Numbered from the stretch's first letter, positions 10,037 through 22,898 are shown. The stretch: 64,000 nt of DNA from Arthrinium phaeospermum (GCA_006503535.1 QYRS01000001.1:3534001-3598000); one strand, 5' to 3'. The notes: generated from the sequence alone by a model not told the origin. Numbers and translations are program-made.

Positions 10037-10461
10037 TTGGATCGTGAGGGGATGGACATTGGAACCTCGTCAGAATCTTGTAACACTCGTTTGCACAATG
10101 TGCACGAACTAGCTATGAATTCAATCTATTTAGACACTCGCTAATCGAATTCCAATACCGGGCTGCCGATCTCCGGGACCGGTAGTTATTTCCACACGGC
10201 CATCCCTTGCGTGATCATTTGCGCCGGGTTAGCAAACATGTATGGGTTGATCATGCGTTCTGGCTGTCGCTGTCTCACGATGGAATACGCTAGCGTCTTT
10301 CAATTGGCCGATTGGCTAGCTATGATACCGTGCTCTTAGCAAACAACCACGTTCCTAGCCTGGTTTACCATCCCAGTCTCCGAAGGCCTCATGCACCCTT
10401 GTAACCTCGTGTCCGGAGATATACGTAGCAAACTAAAAGGTTGATTCGGCCCCCGCGGAAG
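10037..10461. other. Intergenic region
   Basis: About 425 bases with no recognisable gene. It presumably holds the NMT1 3' end and the promoter of the aspartic-protease-like gene. Confidence 0.35.
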
Positions 10462-12202
10462 ATGATTAAAACCCCAGGACCTGGGAGCAAATTCGTTTGC
10501 TGTCGTCCATCCCTTCTTGCAACCCTGAGTTCTCCGCTGCTTTACTTGGCAATAATGGGATCGATGTTCGTATCTCGGTCTGGAACCCGAGGTGCAGTAT
10601 CCGTCCCAGTGCGTTTCGACAGCAGTGACTACTGGCTCTACAATTACTTTGTATCGCTAGAAATCGGCACCCCGGCGCAGCATGTGGATGTAATTTTGAA
10701 AAAGAGCCCCTATCCCATCATTCCCTACACTGGGTCCACCACGTGTCAGAACGATCCGCAGTCATGCAGCCCGGGATCATGTAAGTAGACGAAGTTTTCT
10801 CAATGCAAATGACTTCAACCTTTCCCCAGTCGCAGGCAATGTCTCTTCTAACTCCTTTGTGTCGATGATAGTTGATCCCACCAAGTCCACTAGTCAGACG
10901 ATCGTCAGCAGTGGCGATGTCCGATTCCTCACGACCAACTGGTTCAACACGAGTGGGGCCAACCAGGGCGACCTCTTCCAAGACAATCTGGCGATCGGTG
11001 GGTTGAAGCTCGTCAACCACGTTTGGCGTAGACATGGGCGGCGGGTTGTCCACACTAGGCACCGGCGAGTTGTGGAACCAACCGGTGCAAGATCTCCCCC
11101 CGACCCTAGCCCGGCAAATGGTGGACCAAGGGGACATTGCGTCAGCCGCTTTCAGCCTTGCACTTGATCATATTGGTACTATTATCCTCGTCATCCATTA
11201 CGCAAGATGTCTTGATTTCGAAGCACGCAATTACTGATGCCAGCCACAGAGGCGACAACTAACGGGACCCTCTTGTTCGGCGCCATTGACAAGAAGAAGT
11301 ACACGGGCGACCTGTTCGCTCTCGACGCGAGCCACTTCACGACGGGTACATACGGCAGCAAGACCTACGGCATCGCCCTGACCTCCCTGCAAATTAGCAG
11401 TTCGTCGGGCACGGACGAGCTCCTAACCGTCGGGACCCCGTTGTTCATCAGCCCGGGCATCGGCAGCCTTGCCTCAATGCCGGAGCCCATCGCCACCATG
11501 ATCTACGAGGAGATCGGGGCCACCTACGACCGCAAGAAACGCAAGGCCACTGTGCCCTGCGAGCGGGCCGCGGCCAAGGACGCGCACTTCACTTTCGGGT
11601 TCCACGGCCCAAGGGCCCCCAAATCCGCGTCCCACTGCGGGACTATTTTGTGCCCATCCGCTACGCCGCGGGTCTCCCCGGACCGGGCCCGACTACGACG
11701 TGTCCCAGCACGGCGACTGCGAGTTCAAGATGACCATCAAGCAGGGCGACATCCTCACGCTGGGCAAGCCCTTCATGCGCAACGCCTACACCGTCTACGA
11801 CCAGGAGAACCAGGTCTTCGGCCTGGCCCAGGCGAGCTACTCGACCGACGATATCGTGCCCTTCGCGAAGAGGGGGGACCCCATCCCATTATCCGTCCCC
11901 GGCCCCGTCGTGCGCCCTTGGGGCCGCCATACAACAGCAATCAGACCGATCTTCTCGACTTTCCGGTCGCTACACTGGAAACACTGATGGCGGCTGCGGG
12001 GATTCAGACACCAATCAGTTCACAGCGCGAGTCAGAGACGGCGATGCGCGTCGGGCTTGGTGTCGGTATACCTCTTGGTGTTATATCATTCACGATTGCT
12101 GGTCTTTTGGTTTGGGTTCGGTTCCTGAAGCGGCCGCTGCGTCTTTGCGGGCGGACTTTTGGTAACAAAGTCCCCAAAGGGGGCGGAGCTGGAGGTGAGT
12201 GA
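10462..12202 (+). CDS. Membrane-anchored aspartic-protease-like protein lacking both catalytic motifs, frameshifted
   Basis: The fold is that of pepsin-like family A1. It has an N-terminal hydrophobic segment (LLYLAIMGSMFV), then DYWLYNYFVSLEIGTPAQHVDVIL. Later come FGVDMGGGLSTLGTGE-like residues, TNGTLLFGAIDKKKYTGDL, GDCEFKMTIKQGDILTLGKPF and YTVYDQENQVFGLAQA. A C-terminal transmembrane helix (LGVGIPLGVISFTIAGLLVW) follows. The first active-site motif (normally DTGS) is replaced by KKSPYPIIPYTGST. The second is replaced by FISPGIGSLASMP. Introns lie near 10781-10835 and 11173-11245. Frame changes are needed near 11025, 11690 and 11920. It is probably a cell-surface pseudo-protease, but consensus errors must be excluded before the loss of catalysis is accepted. 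Confidence 0.65.
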
Positions 12203-13261
12203 GGAGAGGTTCAGGTCGGACCACTGGGGCTTGCCGAGACGAAGAGCTTGTGGTCATTGATGGTGGGGAGCTGGACTCTACGGAGAAACACCCGGTGGAA
12301 CTAGAGGTGGCGGCAAACGGTGAACGTTAAAGAGGACATTTTCCCAGTTGTAGGGTTTGGAGCCTGTATAGTAAAGAGTGATGTGGAACAAAGAGTGATA
12401 TAGAGTTGCATATCTCCTTGTTAGGCACCAACGTAAACTGGACGAGAGACTTCAACAGACATGAGTGGTAGAATCCTAACACAAAATTTGAACTACCCTG
12501 TTTCGGGAACTACTAGGTAATATCTTGTGTAAACGACAACTAGGGTAAGCAGAACAGAAAATACACGTATATCATTAAAGCGGGTGTTCTCGCATGTAAT
12601 GAGAAACAACTAGTATTGAGTATGTTCGAGAACCAGGTTCAGTACTAATACCACTGAGACATGCCCTCAAAGGATAGTCGGTAAAACATGCAGTGAAACT
12701 ACGCCCATGGTCGCACTCGCTGCGTAGGACAAAAGGAAAGTGTCCAACATGGTCGTTTGCTGATACTATGCAAACGCGATATGTACCTACTATAAAGTGC
12801 AAAAGTCCACACCGGGCTCTGTTGGGCTAGGGATCCGATCAGCCACCAGAGGTAACGACTATTCCACATGAGTGATCCCATCAGCAAAATGAAGGTAAAC
12901 ACGGAGGGCTTGCCCAAGCCCCACCAAGCTCGACGGAGCACGAGGAAATCTACATCAAAACGTATGCGACCCCTACCGGCGCTACGGGCGCTACTTTACC
13001 GATCGCGAGAGCTCCACGAGCTCCACGTATTCATCAGGCAGTGATGTGTACACGAGCCCTCGAGTTCGTGGGAAAGCTTCGACTCCATGCAAGTCGAGGT
13101 TTCGAGAGCTCCGCTTGTCATCCTGAGAGAGCATCAACAGCGGAGAGACAATGTGCCGCCTCCCCCGCTCACCGGCGACCTATTCTCCCAAAGGCGTATT
13201 GCAATCCACCTGCAAAGCCACTCAACAACAGCAACCGCAACACCGACCAGACCCCTTCTCT
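12203..13261. other. Intergenic region
   Basis: About 1.06 kb with only short overlapping open frames and no recognisable domain. Confidence 0.35.
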
Positions 13262-13666
13262 ATGAAAGCCAAGTCTACTTCCCACGAAATTGTGACCCAG
13301 TCAGCATCCACTCCCGCGCCCACCGTGCCAGTCGATTCATCAAGCAACCACAGCAGTCACATCTTACCCCTATTTTTGTCCCATATGAAGAAACCGTTGG
13401 CGGCGCTATCCACGACCCGCAGCCGCTGGAGCCCGGACACCTCCGACGACGAGGAGCAGCAGCTACGGGGCAGGGACCGCCGCCGAAACGGCGTCATGCT
13501 CCGGCTCTCGGGCGCCACCAACGGTGGCACGGGCCTTAGCTCGGCCTCGAGCCACGCCCGTAGTGGCCGGGACGTCCGCTCCAGCGGCAGCAGCGCGATG
13601 AGCCATAGCTCCAGTCACAGCCAGCCTCCCGGTCGTCAGCGCCATGGTGCAAGGAGAAGTGGTTAG
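13262..13666 (+). CDS. Hypothetical small Ser/Arg-rich disordered protein
   Basis: An uninterrupted frame of 134 residues begins ATGAAAGCC at 13262. The composition is Ser-, Arg- and Gly-rich with an acidic patch (SPDTSDDEEQQLRGRDRRR) and a Ser/His/Gly tail (SGSSAMSHSSSHSQPPG). There is no signal peptide, membrane segment or known domain. Such proteins are common singletons in fungal genomes. It could also be a chance frame in GC-rich DNA. Confidence 0.35.
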   Translation: MKAKSTSHEIVTQSASTPAPTVPVDSSSNHSSHILPLFLSHMKKPLAALSTTRSRWSPDTSDDEEQQLRGRDRRRNGVMLRLSGATNGGTGLSSASSHARSGRDVRSSGSSAMSHSSSHSQPPGRQRHGARRSG

Positions 13667-14088
13667 AGAGGGCGTGGCGTCAATACTGGGACCGCACCAA
13701 TGATACGGGTCGTCCACTGAGCAGATTAAAGGGATTATGCATTAAACTATTGAAAAAATAATTAGGGATGAAGGAAGATCTTGGAAGCAAGCAATGCTAT
13801 TGGTCTAATCGTCGCTGTGTCCACTCCTCGTTCGAGCCACGCCGTTCAATCTTTTTTCTACCTGTGACAAATATCGTGTAAATAAGAAAGCCAAGGAATA
13901 GAGAGGATAAGCCTATAACAAGAATTGCAACGTTTGTTAGGTTGCAAATGCTGCACGAAATCTCGTGCAAAGTCTTTACGTATTCCTGGGCCACGTTTCC
14001 AACGGTGGAAGAGGTTTCGAATCGTCGGCGCTGCTCCAGTCGGGGTGGTTGGCAACATGCGTGGCCTGACCTTCTGTCCAGCCCGTAT

Positions 14089-16316
14089 TCACCAATGACT
14101 GATTGCCAAACCCGGAGTATTCGATGTTTGCGAACCCGTTCTTGGGTCGAGACCGCTCATGGCAAAATTGTATGCGTCGTACCCAGCAGCCGTCGTCGCA
14201 CCCTGGTTGACCGAGGCAATATTACCTGGATCCGAAGGGGCTTTCTCTGCACCGTGCGTGGTCGTCTCTTGCTCGACCTCTAGTTCGAGTTCGGCTATCA
14301 TTGGTGGCGCTCGCAGCTTCCGGCCCTGACTCTGGCTGAACGCCTGGTTCGCCTCCAAGTTTCGAGGACAACGTGGGATAGGGCCTCGATCGAACGATCG
14401 ATCAAGCCCATGCTCTGGTAGTCTTGGCGTACGGCGCGGTTTCTCGCTCAACTCGTTCCACAGGTCCTGCACGTGATCCTTCTCGGGATGCCTCTTCATG
14501 TCGCGAAGGAGCGTCATCCAGGCTACGCCGGGGGGCCAATAGCCTGACATCCAGAGATAACGCCTTATGGGCAGGTGACCCATCATGTGGGTGCTGGCTT
14601 CTATGGCGTCCCGAGCGTACTGGAAGAGCTCCGCCTGGTCGGCTTCACTGCGCGTCCCGAGGGCGCCGTCGAGGGTCGGAGATATAGACTGGATATCTTC
14701 GCTAAAGCGACAGAGTAACGGAAACACCATCGGGTCAGGTATTGAAGTGGATCTTTCGTTGTATGAGGCAAAATACTTGTTTCCGCCATTGTCTCCAAAG
14801 TCTGCAGACTGGCGATCATGGACCCGGCTTTCGGCCCCGACTTGAGCAGCGGAAATCCGAGGTCAGGCTTTTGGTGACGGACGGTGTAAAACTCAGCGCA
14901 TAGGGCACAGAAGAGAGCCCGCTAGAAGCTGGCTTCGTAGATGTCGCAGTTTGCATTCCAGGGACGAGCTCGGAGTCTGGAATGTTGGATGGGGTGCAGT
15001 CCCAGCAAGTACCAGCGGCGTTGACTGATAACAAACGATTTCGCTGATCCTGTGGTCGAATTTGACAATGGACCACCAAAGTCTACGACACATCTCGGCT
15101 TCCACGACATCGTATTTCTCGATTATCGACTCTCGATATATTCCCAAGCGCGTCGCAAGACGGATAACGGAGCTAGCATAGTATGTAGAGTTTCGGGCCG
15201 AACTCGAGTCCCGATGGAAACCTAAAGCCACGAGGTAAGAATGATGCGTTGTGGACACTCCATCGGGAGACCTGGCTTACAACGTGAAGAAAATTGCCGT
15301 CAAGGAGTCCCGGCTGTTGATGCTGAGGGGCGTCACAGTTTCTAATAGCCTGCTGACATGCGCCTTGGTATATGCTCAAGAGTTTGTGCTTCTCGGCGGA
15401 CAGCTGGGTTTGGCACTCGTGGTCGGAGAGGGATCTCACGGCGACGGAGTAGACGCTGAACAGAAGCGCTTCAATAATAGCGGAGGGCGGTTTGTCATGA
15501 GGTGTGGAAACGTGGATGACGTTCATGGTCGGGTGGACGTTCTGCAGGAAGATCTGCCAGAGCTTCAGAAGTAGATGCTTTTCCGGATGCCTCAAGGGAA
15601 CGAGGTCGGGGAGGCCATACAGAAACACGGCGTGTAGTCGGCATGGATCAGCTGTAGCTCATCATCATCTTGGTCTTTGGGAACTTCCCCGGCTGCGTGC
15701 CTGTGTGACGTCAGACACTTCATCTGCTCGCGTCGACATTATTGTCTAGAGCCTTCGGGTATCAGCACGCTTGACGTTGGGTGAAGGGACAAAGGGCACC
15801 AGGTCGTAAGAGTGCATCATACAAATTCGCTGAACCTTTTAAGAAATGTTTGTTCTACGGTTAATTAGCTTCGGCGGATATGCAAACAAATAGGCTTCTC
15901 ATACCCTGCGTGTGTTCCGGCTCCGTGTCCGCTTCTCGACTGGCTGAATTTGGGGACTCGGGGCGCTCGACAAACATGGCCCTCTGAACTGTTGTATGGG
16001 CGTCGTCGGATGGGCATCTTGGTTATGCAATGGAACGAATTGAATTCGATTCTGGCGGAGCAAGCCTTCGTAGTAGCGAAGCCGTTCCAACAGGGCCTTC
16101 TCTGGGACCGCTTGCGGCGCTCGCGTGGGATCTGGCCTGCGGGGACGCACACAGCACCCTGTCGCACACAGTTGGCGCAGGGGAATATGCGGTCGCATCT
16201 GACTTTGCGCTGCTGGCACAGTATGCATGCGAGCACGCGGAGGACTTAGTAGCAGGTCCAGCCGTGGTCCCGATGTCTGGTGTAACCGTGGGGTCCGTTT
16301 GTGGTGTGGGTGGCAT
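14089..16316 (-). CDS. Zn2Cys6 fungal transcription factor, frameshifted
   Basis: Near 16230 the protein carries the zinc cluster ACILCQQRKVRCDRIFPC followed by ANCVRQGAVC, with C-x2-C-x6-C-x5-C-x2-C-x6-C spacing. The usual short linker and coiled helix follow (ALLERLRYYEGLLRQN). The middle region has LYGLPDLVPLRHPEKHLL. The fungal-specific regulatory domain is recognisable from ASSVIRLATRLGIYRES and EAEMCRRLWWSIVKFDHRIS near 15050-15180. The C-terminal part runs from about 14730 to the stop at 14089. A likely start is the ATG at 16316 (MPPTPQTDP). Frame changes are needed near 16245, 16110, 15290 and 14880; some may be introns. It would be a nuclear DNA-binding regulator. The neighbours do not form an obvious biosynthetic cluster, so the target is unknown. 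Confidence 0.75.
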
Positions 16317-19006
16317 GCTGGGACTGGGTGGCGGACTTTTAATGACCGACGTAGTACGACAGAGATCGATCACACTGGGGCCAGTACCCACTCAGAGGCA
16401 TAGAAAATTGATTGCGATATCCTCTTATGGCCAGGTGATACTTACCTGTCGCAAACGTGTGTGTTACTTCGGGGCAGTCGATTTGAGTTTTAAAGCAGTA
16501 CTGGGGGAAATTTTGAACACGAGATGAGGCACTTGCGTGTTTTCTTCAGTCAAAATTCCGTCCTTCTGTCCTTCCTCGCTCTTCCCCCTCCGGAGCTGAC
16601 GAACAGCGACCTCTTGATGTTTGCTACAAAGCGGGGATCACCAACCACGTGATACATAACTACAGTTGCGCACGTGACACTGTCATCTTATGAACGCGAC
16701 ATGATAACTTGAGGCTTTGGGTACCGCTGGTCGATGCTTTCGAGAAGAAGCCGACTGAGAACTAGCAAGACCAGGGAGCTTGTAGGGAAGGTCAGGACTT
16801 TCAATTCGTTCGCTTTATCTTAGCAGTGATTGGCAAGGGTCAAATCCTAGATGTCCCATTGGGTGGCGGAGATCAACACAAGCAGAGGCTGGGCCTGAGT
16901 TACTAACCCTGTATTGCCCAACTGCCAACATCCCAGGTCCGGGTGTCAAGCCACATTGCCTAGTAGGATTCATTTCCCGTTTACGGTAGATCAGTCGTGG
17001 AGATCAACACCCTCGGCCTTTCTATTGGTGATATTGGTGATACTAGACTTAAAATACCATGCAGGCTGGAACGTGGACGAGGCTGTAGATCATTGCTACT
17101 GGAGGGTCGTTGAAGAGGGCCCAATCACTGGTATTCCAAATAGCCTGAATTCAGCCCAATCAAGAGCGGGATGGTCACTAGCGGACGGTCGATATCATAT
17201 GCCAACTGTGGCGGCCACGGTATCTATGATTGCAAGAACTTTCCTTGATGGATGAAGTTCGGAGGTTGGCTGAAACGGTCGTTTCTGTCCTACCAGTGAC
17301 ACAAACGCAGTCATAAACGATGACGCCCGGTTCGACAGCTCATAAAAATGCCGCCACCCGGTTTCCAATGTTCCCCGGTTGATAATGGGTCATCCGTCCC
17401 AGTGTCGCGACGGTGGTGAGGGTGGCGGATCCAGCCTCTGCTTGGCGTGCATTGACTTGTACCGAAACTTCAGCCTATTCATCGTGTTCGTCCACTCCGA
17501 TAGACAAAAGGTCGAAGGGCCTGTGGTATCGGCCGAAATTCGGCGGATCCAATGGGACGTTACTGACGGCAAATGCGCCGACCCTTACTGCGACGAGGGC
17601 AACACCTCTGGTCTCTGATCGGGCTATGGGCACTGACAGAATTTCATTAGAGTTAGAATAATATCGTCTTGTTGGCATTCGAAAACAAGACAATTTTAGA
17701 ATGTGCAGAAAGATGCAAGGCAACAGGGTTCAAAGCCAGCTTAGTTGCATACCAGCCTCGCCTTTTAGTTTTGCCTCTGGTCAACGGATGCAAGGCACCT
17801 GATTTCTCAGATCCAAAGCTTCAGTCAGCAATACTGAAGAGGCTTGAGAAATGAATTCCAAATTGGATGAGATGGATGATAAAGATTTGAACGCCCTTTA
17901 CCCCCTGACATAAGACCGGTGGAAGACGGGTCGCATTTATGTTTCCAGCGCCATCGGATAACATTCAGCTGGTTGCTCAATATCCCCGAAGCCTGAAATG
18001 TCCCATCCTAAGGCAAAAGACAATGGCCGATTGGCCTCTGAGACGAAAGCTGAAGGTCAGAGGAAGCATGTCCGCGGCCCGGCAAACTATCGCGATCAAA
18101 GTTTGCATGAGCGTGTCATTCACGACACCACGAAACCTACTGGAACTCAACATCAGTTTTGAATGTGGCTTGCGTTTGCTGGGAAACGCTTTTACACGCC
18201 ACTTGAAGCACCCTCCGCATTCACTTCTCGTCGGGCGCAGTTTGACATTGCTTCGATGCAGGTCTTCTCGGATACAACAGGTTCGGTTGGTCTCAGGAAA
18301 TGCACATGACAGTGCCGACGAGAGGGTGACATAACTTAGGAGATTGGACATCCAATCATTTTATCTCTCCTAGGAGGCCGCCGCCAGCCGCCTGCTTGGC
18401 CGCCGCAATGCGCGCAGTGCGCGAACTTTCGATCAATCCTCGAAGTGGCTGGGGCCAGAATCTCAATTTCCGGCATCTCAACTGACATGAGGTCATTTGG
18501 CCAGCTCGGGCCCCTCCGACGTTGTGTCATGTTGTTTGACCGAACGGAACAAGCCTGGGCGCGGCCGCAGATTAAGTCTGGAAGTCTGGGGTAAGAACTG
18601 GGATGCAGAGGGCGGCTCCTGAGGGGGTCCTGGGCCGGACAGGTGAAAATCTGAACCTTGGCTCCAGCTTGGACATCGGACGAGCCCGTCGAGGAAACAC
18701 CTCCGCGTCCAACACGATACTCATCGGACGAAAAACGGATCTCGGCCCTTCTGTGGTTGAGCTTGGTGTCATGGCTGTCTTGGACAAAATGGAGGTGAGA
18801 GGGGTTTTGTTTCTTCCTGGGATGTTCTCCATGTTTATGTTTGTTTTCGTTCCATCATCATCTGTCTGCTCCTAGTCAGTTCTCCCACGTCTAGCATTTT
18901 TCCAATGATTTCGCTATAAACAAGACACCTGATTCCGTATCGCATCATGAGTTCCCGGCAAAGCGGCACGTCCGGCATACTCGCCACACCCAGCCGGCCG
19001 AAGTAG
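16317..19006. other. Intergenic region, about 2.7 kb
   Basis: Only scattered short frames on both strands, with no recognisable domain, tRNA or repeat. Undetected small or heavily intron-split genes cannot be ruled out. Confidence 0.35.
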
Positions 19007-22000
19007 ATGAAGTGGAAGGAGGAAACTGGTCACGGCCATCTGCCTGCTCAGCCTCAGTCTCGACCCTCCTGCTTATCCGGTCGAAATGGTCAATGTCCGA
19101 CTACGGGACTGAGGCGGACCAGCCGCCATCATCCAAGTCATGGATCCCATCCACTCTGATGAAGAAACGGCGGACGCCATCGCAGGCGACGAACTGATTC
19201 GGAGGAATCTCATGGCGTTTGTCGAGTTCGGCGCCGACGCCTCGGACGAATGGGCGACTCGGTCAGGCTCCGAGTCGCTCAGGGAAGCTAGCCAAGTCCT
19301 CCGCGTGATGCGAGAAGAGCTCTTGACGAATGCCCGGCACCAATCCAGCCAACCATCGTCGGGGGGAGGCCAGCCGCCATCATCCAAGTCATGGATCCCA
19401 TCCACTCTGATGAAGAAGTCGACGGCGGACGCCATCGCAGGCGACGAACTGATTCGGAGGAATCTCATGGCGTTTGTCGAGTTCGGCGCCGACGCCTCGG
19501 ACGAATGGGCGACTCGGTCAGGCTCCGAGTCGCTCAGGGAAGCTAGCCAAGTCCTCCGCGTGATGCGAGAAGAGCTCTTGACGAATGCCCGGCACCAATC
19601 CAGCCAACCATCGTGGGGGGAGGCTTCGGTGAGATCGTGCACCTAGGAAAGAGAAGCGGAGTAGGAAACGATGAAAAGTCGAAGCGACGGATCGGCCCCC
19701 GGGGCCTGCTAGAAGACATCGCCGACAAGGGCATCCAAGCCGTCATCAACGCCGCCGGCGGGTCCCTGGCGGGCGTGGGCGCCGCGGCCGGCATCGGCGT
19801 CGGGCAGGGCACGGTGCAGGGCCTGAAGCTCAAGACGGCGGACCAGGCGAAGGCCATCGGTAGCCAGATCATGCAGGAGATGGGCGGCGACACCTCGAGC
19901 CTCAGCCCCGTCGTCGTCGCCGTCGGCAGCAACGCGGCCGCCGTCATCACGCGCTCCATCGACCTCGGCAACCTCACGAGCAACCCGATGCTCGCGCCGG
20001 CCGCGCGGGGGCTGGCCGTCGGCTGGGGAACGGGGCGGTCAACGGTCTGAAGCTCGCGGTGCGGCCGCCGCCCAATTCGACGAGTTTGGTCGACGTCGCG
20101 GGTAATCTCGGCTTCGGGCTCTCCGATACGGTGCTTAGCGCCGTTAACGTGTCGCAGCTCGTCACTAGCCAGGCCGCTAGCGGCATCACCAAGCAACTGC
20201 CGGCCGGGGTCTTGGGGCTCTCCCAGGGCATCGGGACGGGCGCCGTGTCGGGTCTCAACATCAGCCAGGTCCCGCCCATCCGAGACCAACACCGATGTAC
20301 CTCCCTACTCCGGGTATTTGGGTTCGGCCTGTCCCAGTCGGTCACCAGCAGCATCCCCCTCCAGAACCTCGCCGCCCTCATCCGGGCGGCACGGGCGGCT
20401 TGACCCAGCAATTGCCCAGCGCCGTCCTGAACCTGGCGCAGGGCATCGGCAACGGGGCCGTGACGGGCTTGAAGCTCGCCAACGTGCCGCCGCCGCCGAG
20501 AACACGAGCATTCCCGCTATAGCCGGCACCTTTGGCTACGGACTCAGCAATTCCGTCACCAGCAACATCAACGTCGCCGGACTACTTGCCCAAGCTGGCG
20601 GCAGCGGCATCACCGCGCAGGCACCCCAGATCGCACTAGGCCTCGGCCAGGGCCTAGGTAACGGTGCCGTCACGGGCCTCAAGCTGAACATGGTCGCGCC
20701 GCCCAACGGCAGCAGCCCCGCCGACATCGCGGGCAGCCTCGGGTACGGCCTTACGCAGTCCGTCACCAGCAACCTCAACCTGGGCAGCCTCGGCACCGCC
20801 CTCAATCCCCCAGCTCCTCCTGCAGAACCTGCCGCAAGCCGCCGCGGGTCTGGGCAGAGGCTCGGCGCCGGTGTCCCCTCGGTTTAGGAATCACTCCCGA
20901 CCTAGGCCCCGTCGTGGGCCCCAACGGCACCAAAACCGACGTGGGCGCCATCACCGAAGACTTCGGCACGGGCCTGACCTCGGGCTTCCTCGCCAACGGC
21001 ACCATCGCCAAAGTCCTCGCCTCGGGCGCCGGCGCGGGCCTCCTGCCCAAAGTCAACGTCGAGGCCGCCGCCAACGGGCTGGGCCGCGGCCTCGCCCAGG
21101 GCGCCACCGACGCCGGCAGAAGATCTGACGAGTGGGCGCTGACGGACATCACCAAGAACTTCACCAAGCGCTTCATGGGCATGGTCGAGATGGGCACACG
21201 GCCGTGGCCCCGCGCAGCGTCGCGCTCCTGGAACCGCGACAGGCCATCGCCGCTGCTACGTCGGATAATCCGGCCCCCGCCCCGTCCCTGCCGTCCCCAC
21301 CATGCCGGTGCGGGAGGACAAGCTCAAGTTCAACATCACCAACCTCATCACGACCGAGACGCTCTCGCGCGTCGTGCAGCGGGGTCTCGACAAGATGACG
21401 CCCCGGGGGTTCGGGGGGCTGGCCCTCTTCGGGCAGTCGACCTTCAAGCAGCCCAAGAACTTCGACATCGATCGGTTCAAGCCCTTCCTGCCCCCGGGTG
21501 TCGTCGCTTTCACCAGCGAGGGCCACCACTACGCCCTCAACCCCCCAGGGCATCGAGCTGGCCGACTCGGGGGTGCTTAAGGCTGTCAATGCCATTTCCG
21601 TGGACGGGTGGACGTTTACTACTTGTTTGCTTTTATTGCGTTGCATAGTAAGTGCACCCCGCACCCCACGGCAGTCGGTCTACGAAATTGAGTTCGTAAT
21701 TATTCAGGAGATGAATAATGCTATCGAGCTGGCCGACTCGGGGGTGCTTAAGGCTGTCAATGCCATTTCCGTGGGGGGTGGACGTTTACTACCTTGTTTG
21801 CTTTTATTGCGTTGCATAGTAAGTGCACCCCGCCACCCCACGGCAGTCGGTCTACGAAATTGAGTTCGTAATTATTCAGGAGATGAATAATGCTAATATG
21901 TCCCCAGTCACCTTTGCTATTGCCGGGCTTCTAGGCTTCATTCCCCTCGCCTTGGCGCTCGAAGCGGGCCGCAACATCGTCCTCCGCATCGAGAAGCCCC

Positions 22001-22725
22001 ACGTCCTAACCAAGGCCCCCTACCGCACCAACGTGCTGTGGCTCGTCATCGGCCTGCCCCTCATCATCTTGCAGTTCGTCTTCGCCGTGGTGGCCACTAA
22101 CACGGCCCCGCACTTCAAGTCAGCCCACAGCGTGAGTCTAGCCCTACTATCACCACTATCACCACTGTCTCTCTATCACTCTCTCTCTCTGCCCGACAAC
22201 TGACACAGTTCCCATCAGATCCTCGGCCTCCTCACCACCATCCTCGCCTTCGCCGCCGTCCTGCTCCACTACCTAGTCCGCATGCGCGCCCCCCACGAGA
22301 TCGTCCCCCCCTCGCCCCTCGCCACCGTCCGCCACGCCGTCAACGCCCTCCTCGTCATCCTGTCCATCGCGACGGGCCTGTCGGGCTTCGCGCAGCTCAG
22401 CACCATCACCGTCGGCCTGACCCAGACCGTCTACTTCGAGTACACCGTGTTGATGGGGTTCGCGCTGGCCCTGCTCGTGGTCCCGCCCGTCTTCGTCTAC
22501 CTGCTCGACTGGGCGCTCGTGTACCGGGCCCGCAAGATCCGGCGGCGCCAGGGCCAGGGCCGGGGCGTGATGAGCATCCAGGAGGAGAAGCGGGCGGCGG
22601 TGCTGGAGCGGTCGCGGTTGTCGAGGGGGAGGGTGTTGAGTTCGTCGAGTTTTCCGCCGATGTTCCGATGGCGCAGAAGTAATTGTAATTTGTGTTGGGT
22701 TGTTTTACTCAGAGCGTTTTACTAG
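19007..22725 (+). CDS. Large secreted/membrane protein with Gly-rich tandem repeats and C-terminal membrane domain, frameshifted
   Basis: It starts near 19007 with MKWKE and a hydrophobic signal segment (AICLLSLSL). An acidic helical region follows (DAIAGDELIRRNLMAFVEFG). From about 19690 to 21120 there are about five imperfect repeats of roughly 70-90 residues. Each carries a block like GLGQGLGNGAVTGLKLN and a block like DIAGSLGYGLTQSVTSNLNL. From about 21890 to 22560 there are four or five membrane helices: TFAIAGLLGFIPLALAL, LWLVIGLPLIILQFVFAVVA, ILGLLTTILAFAAVLLHYL and VLMGFALALLVVPPVFVYLL. The helix spacing and the HFKSAHSILG motif resemble cytochrome b561-like domains, but this is tentative. 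Two tandem duplications and several frame changes (near 20035, 20300, 20400, 20850, 21120 and 21260) break the frame. The function is unknown. Confidence 0.55.
19121..19621 (+). repeat. Tandem duplication, unit 251 bp
   Basis: Copy 1 begins AGCCGCCATCATCCAAGTCA at 19121 and copy 2 begins identically at 19372. They differ by a 4-base indel after GATGAAGAA and a single-base indel near the end. I saw no substitutions. The duplication lies in the N-terminal part of the repeat/membrane protein gene. Confidence 0.93.
21552..21893 (+). repeat. Tandem duplication, unit 171 bp
   Basis: Copy 1 starts ATCGAGCTGGCCGACTCGGG at 21552 and copy 2 starts at 21723. Differences are confined to GGACGGG versus GGGGGG, a CT indel and a C-run indel. 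The copied segment spans an exon end and an intron (GTAAGT) between the repeat domain and the first membrane helix. Confidence 0.92.
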
Positions 22726-22898
22726 GGCAAGAATGATTTGGAAAGCATGGAAGGGATATGGGGGAGTTGGTTGGGTATAGCTATTCATTGATACAGGGCG
22801 GCCAGGAATCGTTATCTCGTCATCTCGTTACTTCGTTACATAATTCTCTCTTCCTTTTTCCCTCCATCGTCGCATCATAAAATTCGTCATCGTCATCG

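Noticed and set aside
16030..16527. 165-codon plus-strand frame
   Set aside because: Antisense to the zinc-cluster exon of the Zn2Cys6 regulator.
16820..16870. GGGTCAAATCCTAG resembling a tRNA T-arm
   Set aside because: No matching acceptor, D-arm or anticodon stem at tRNA spacing.
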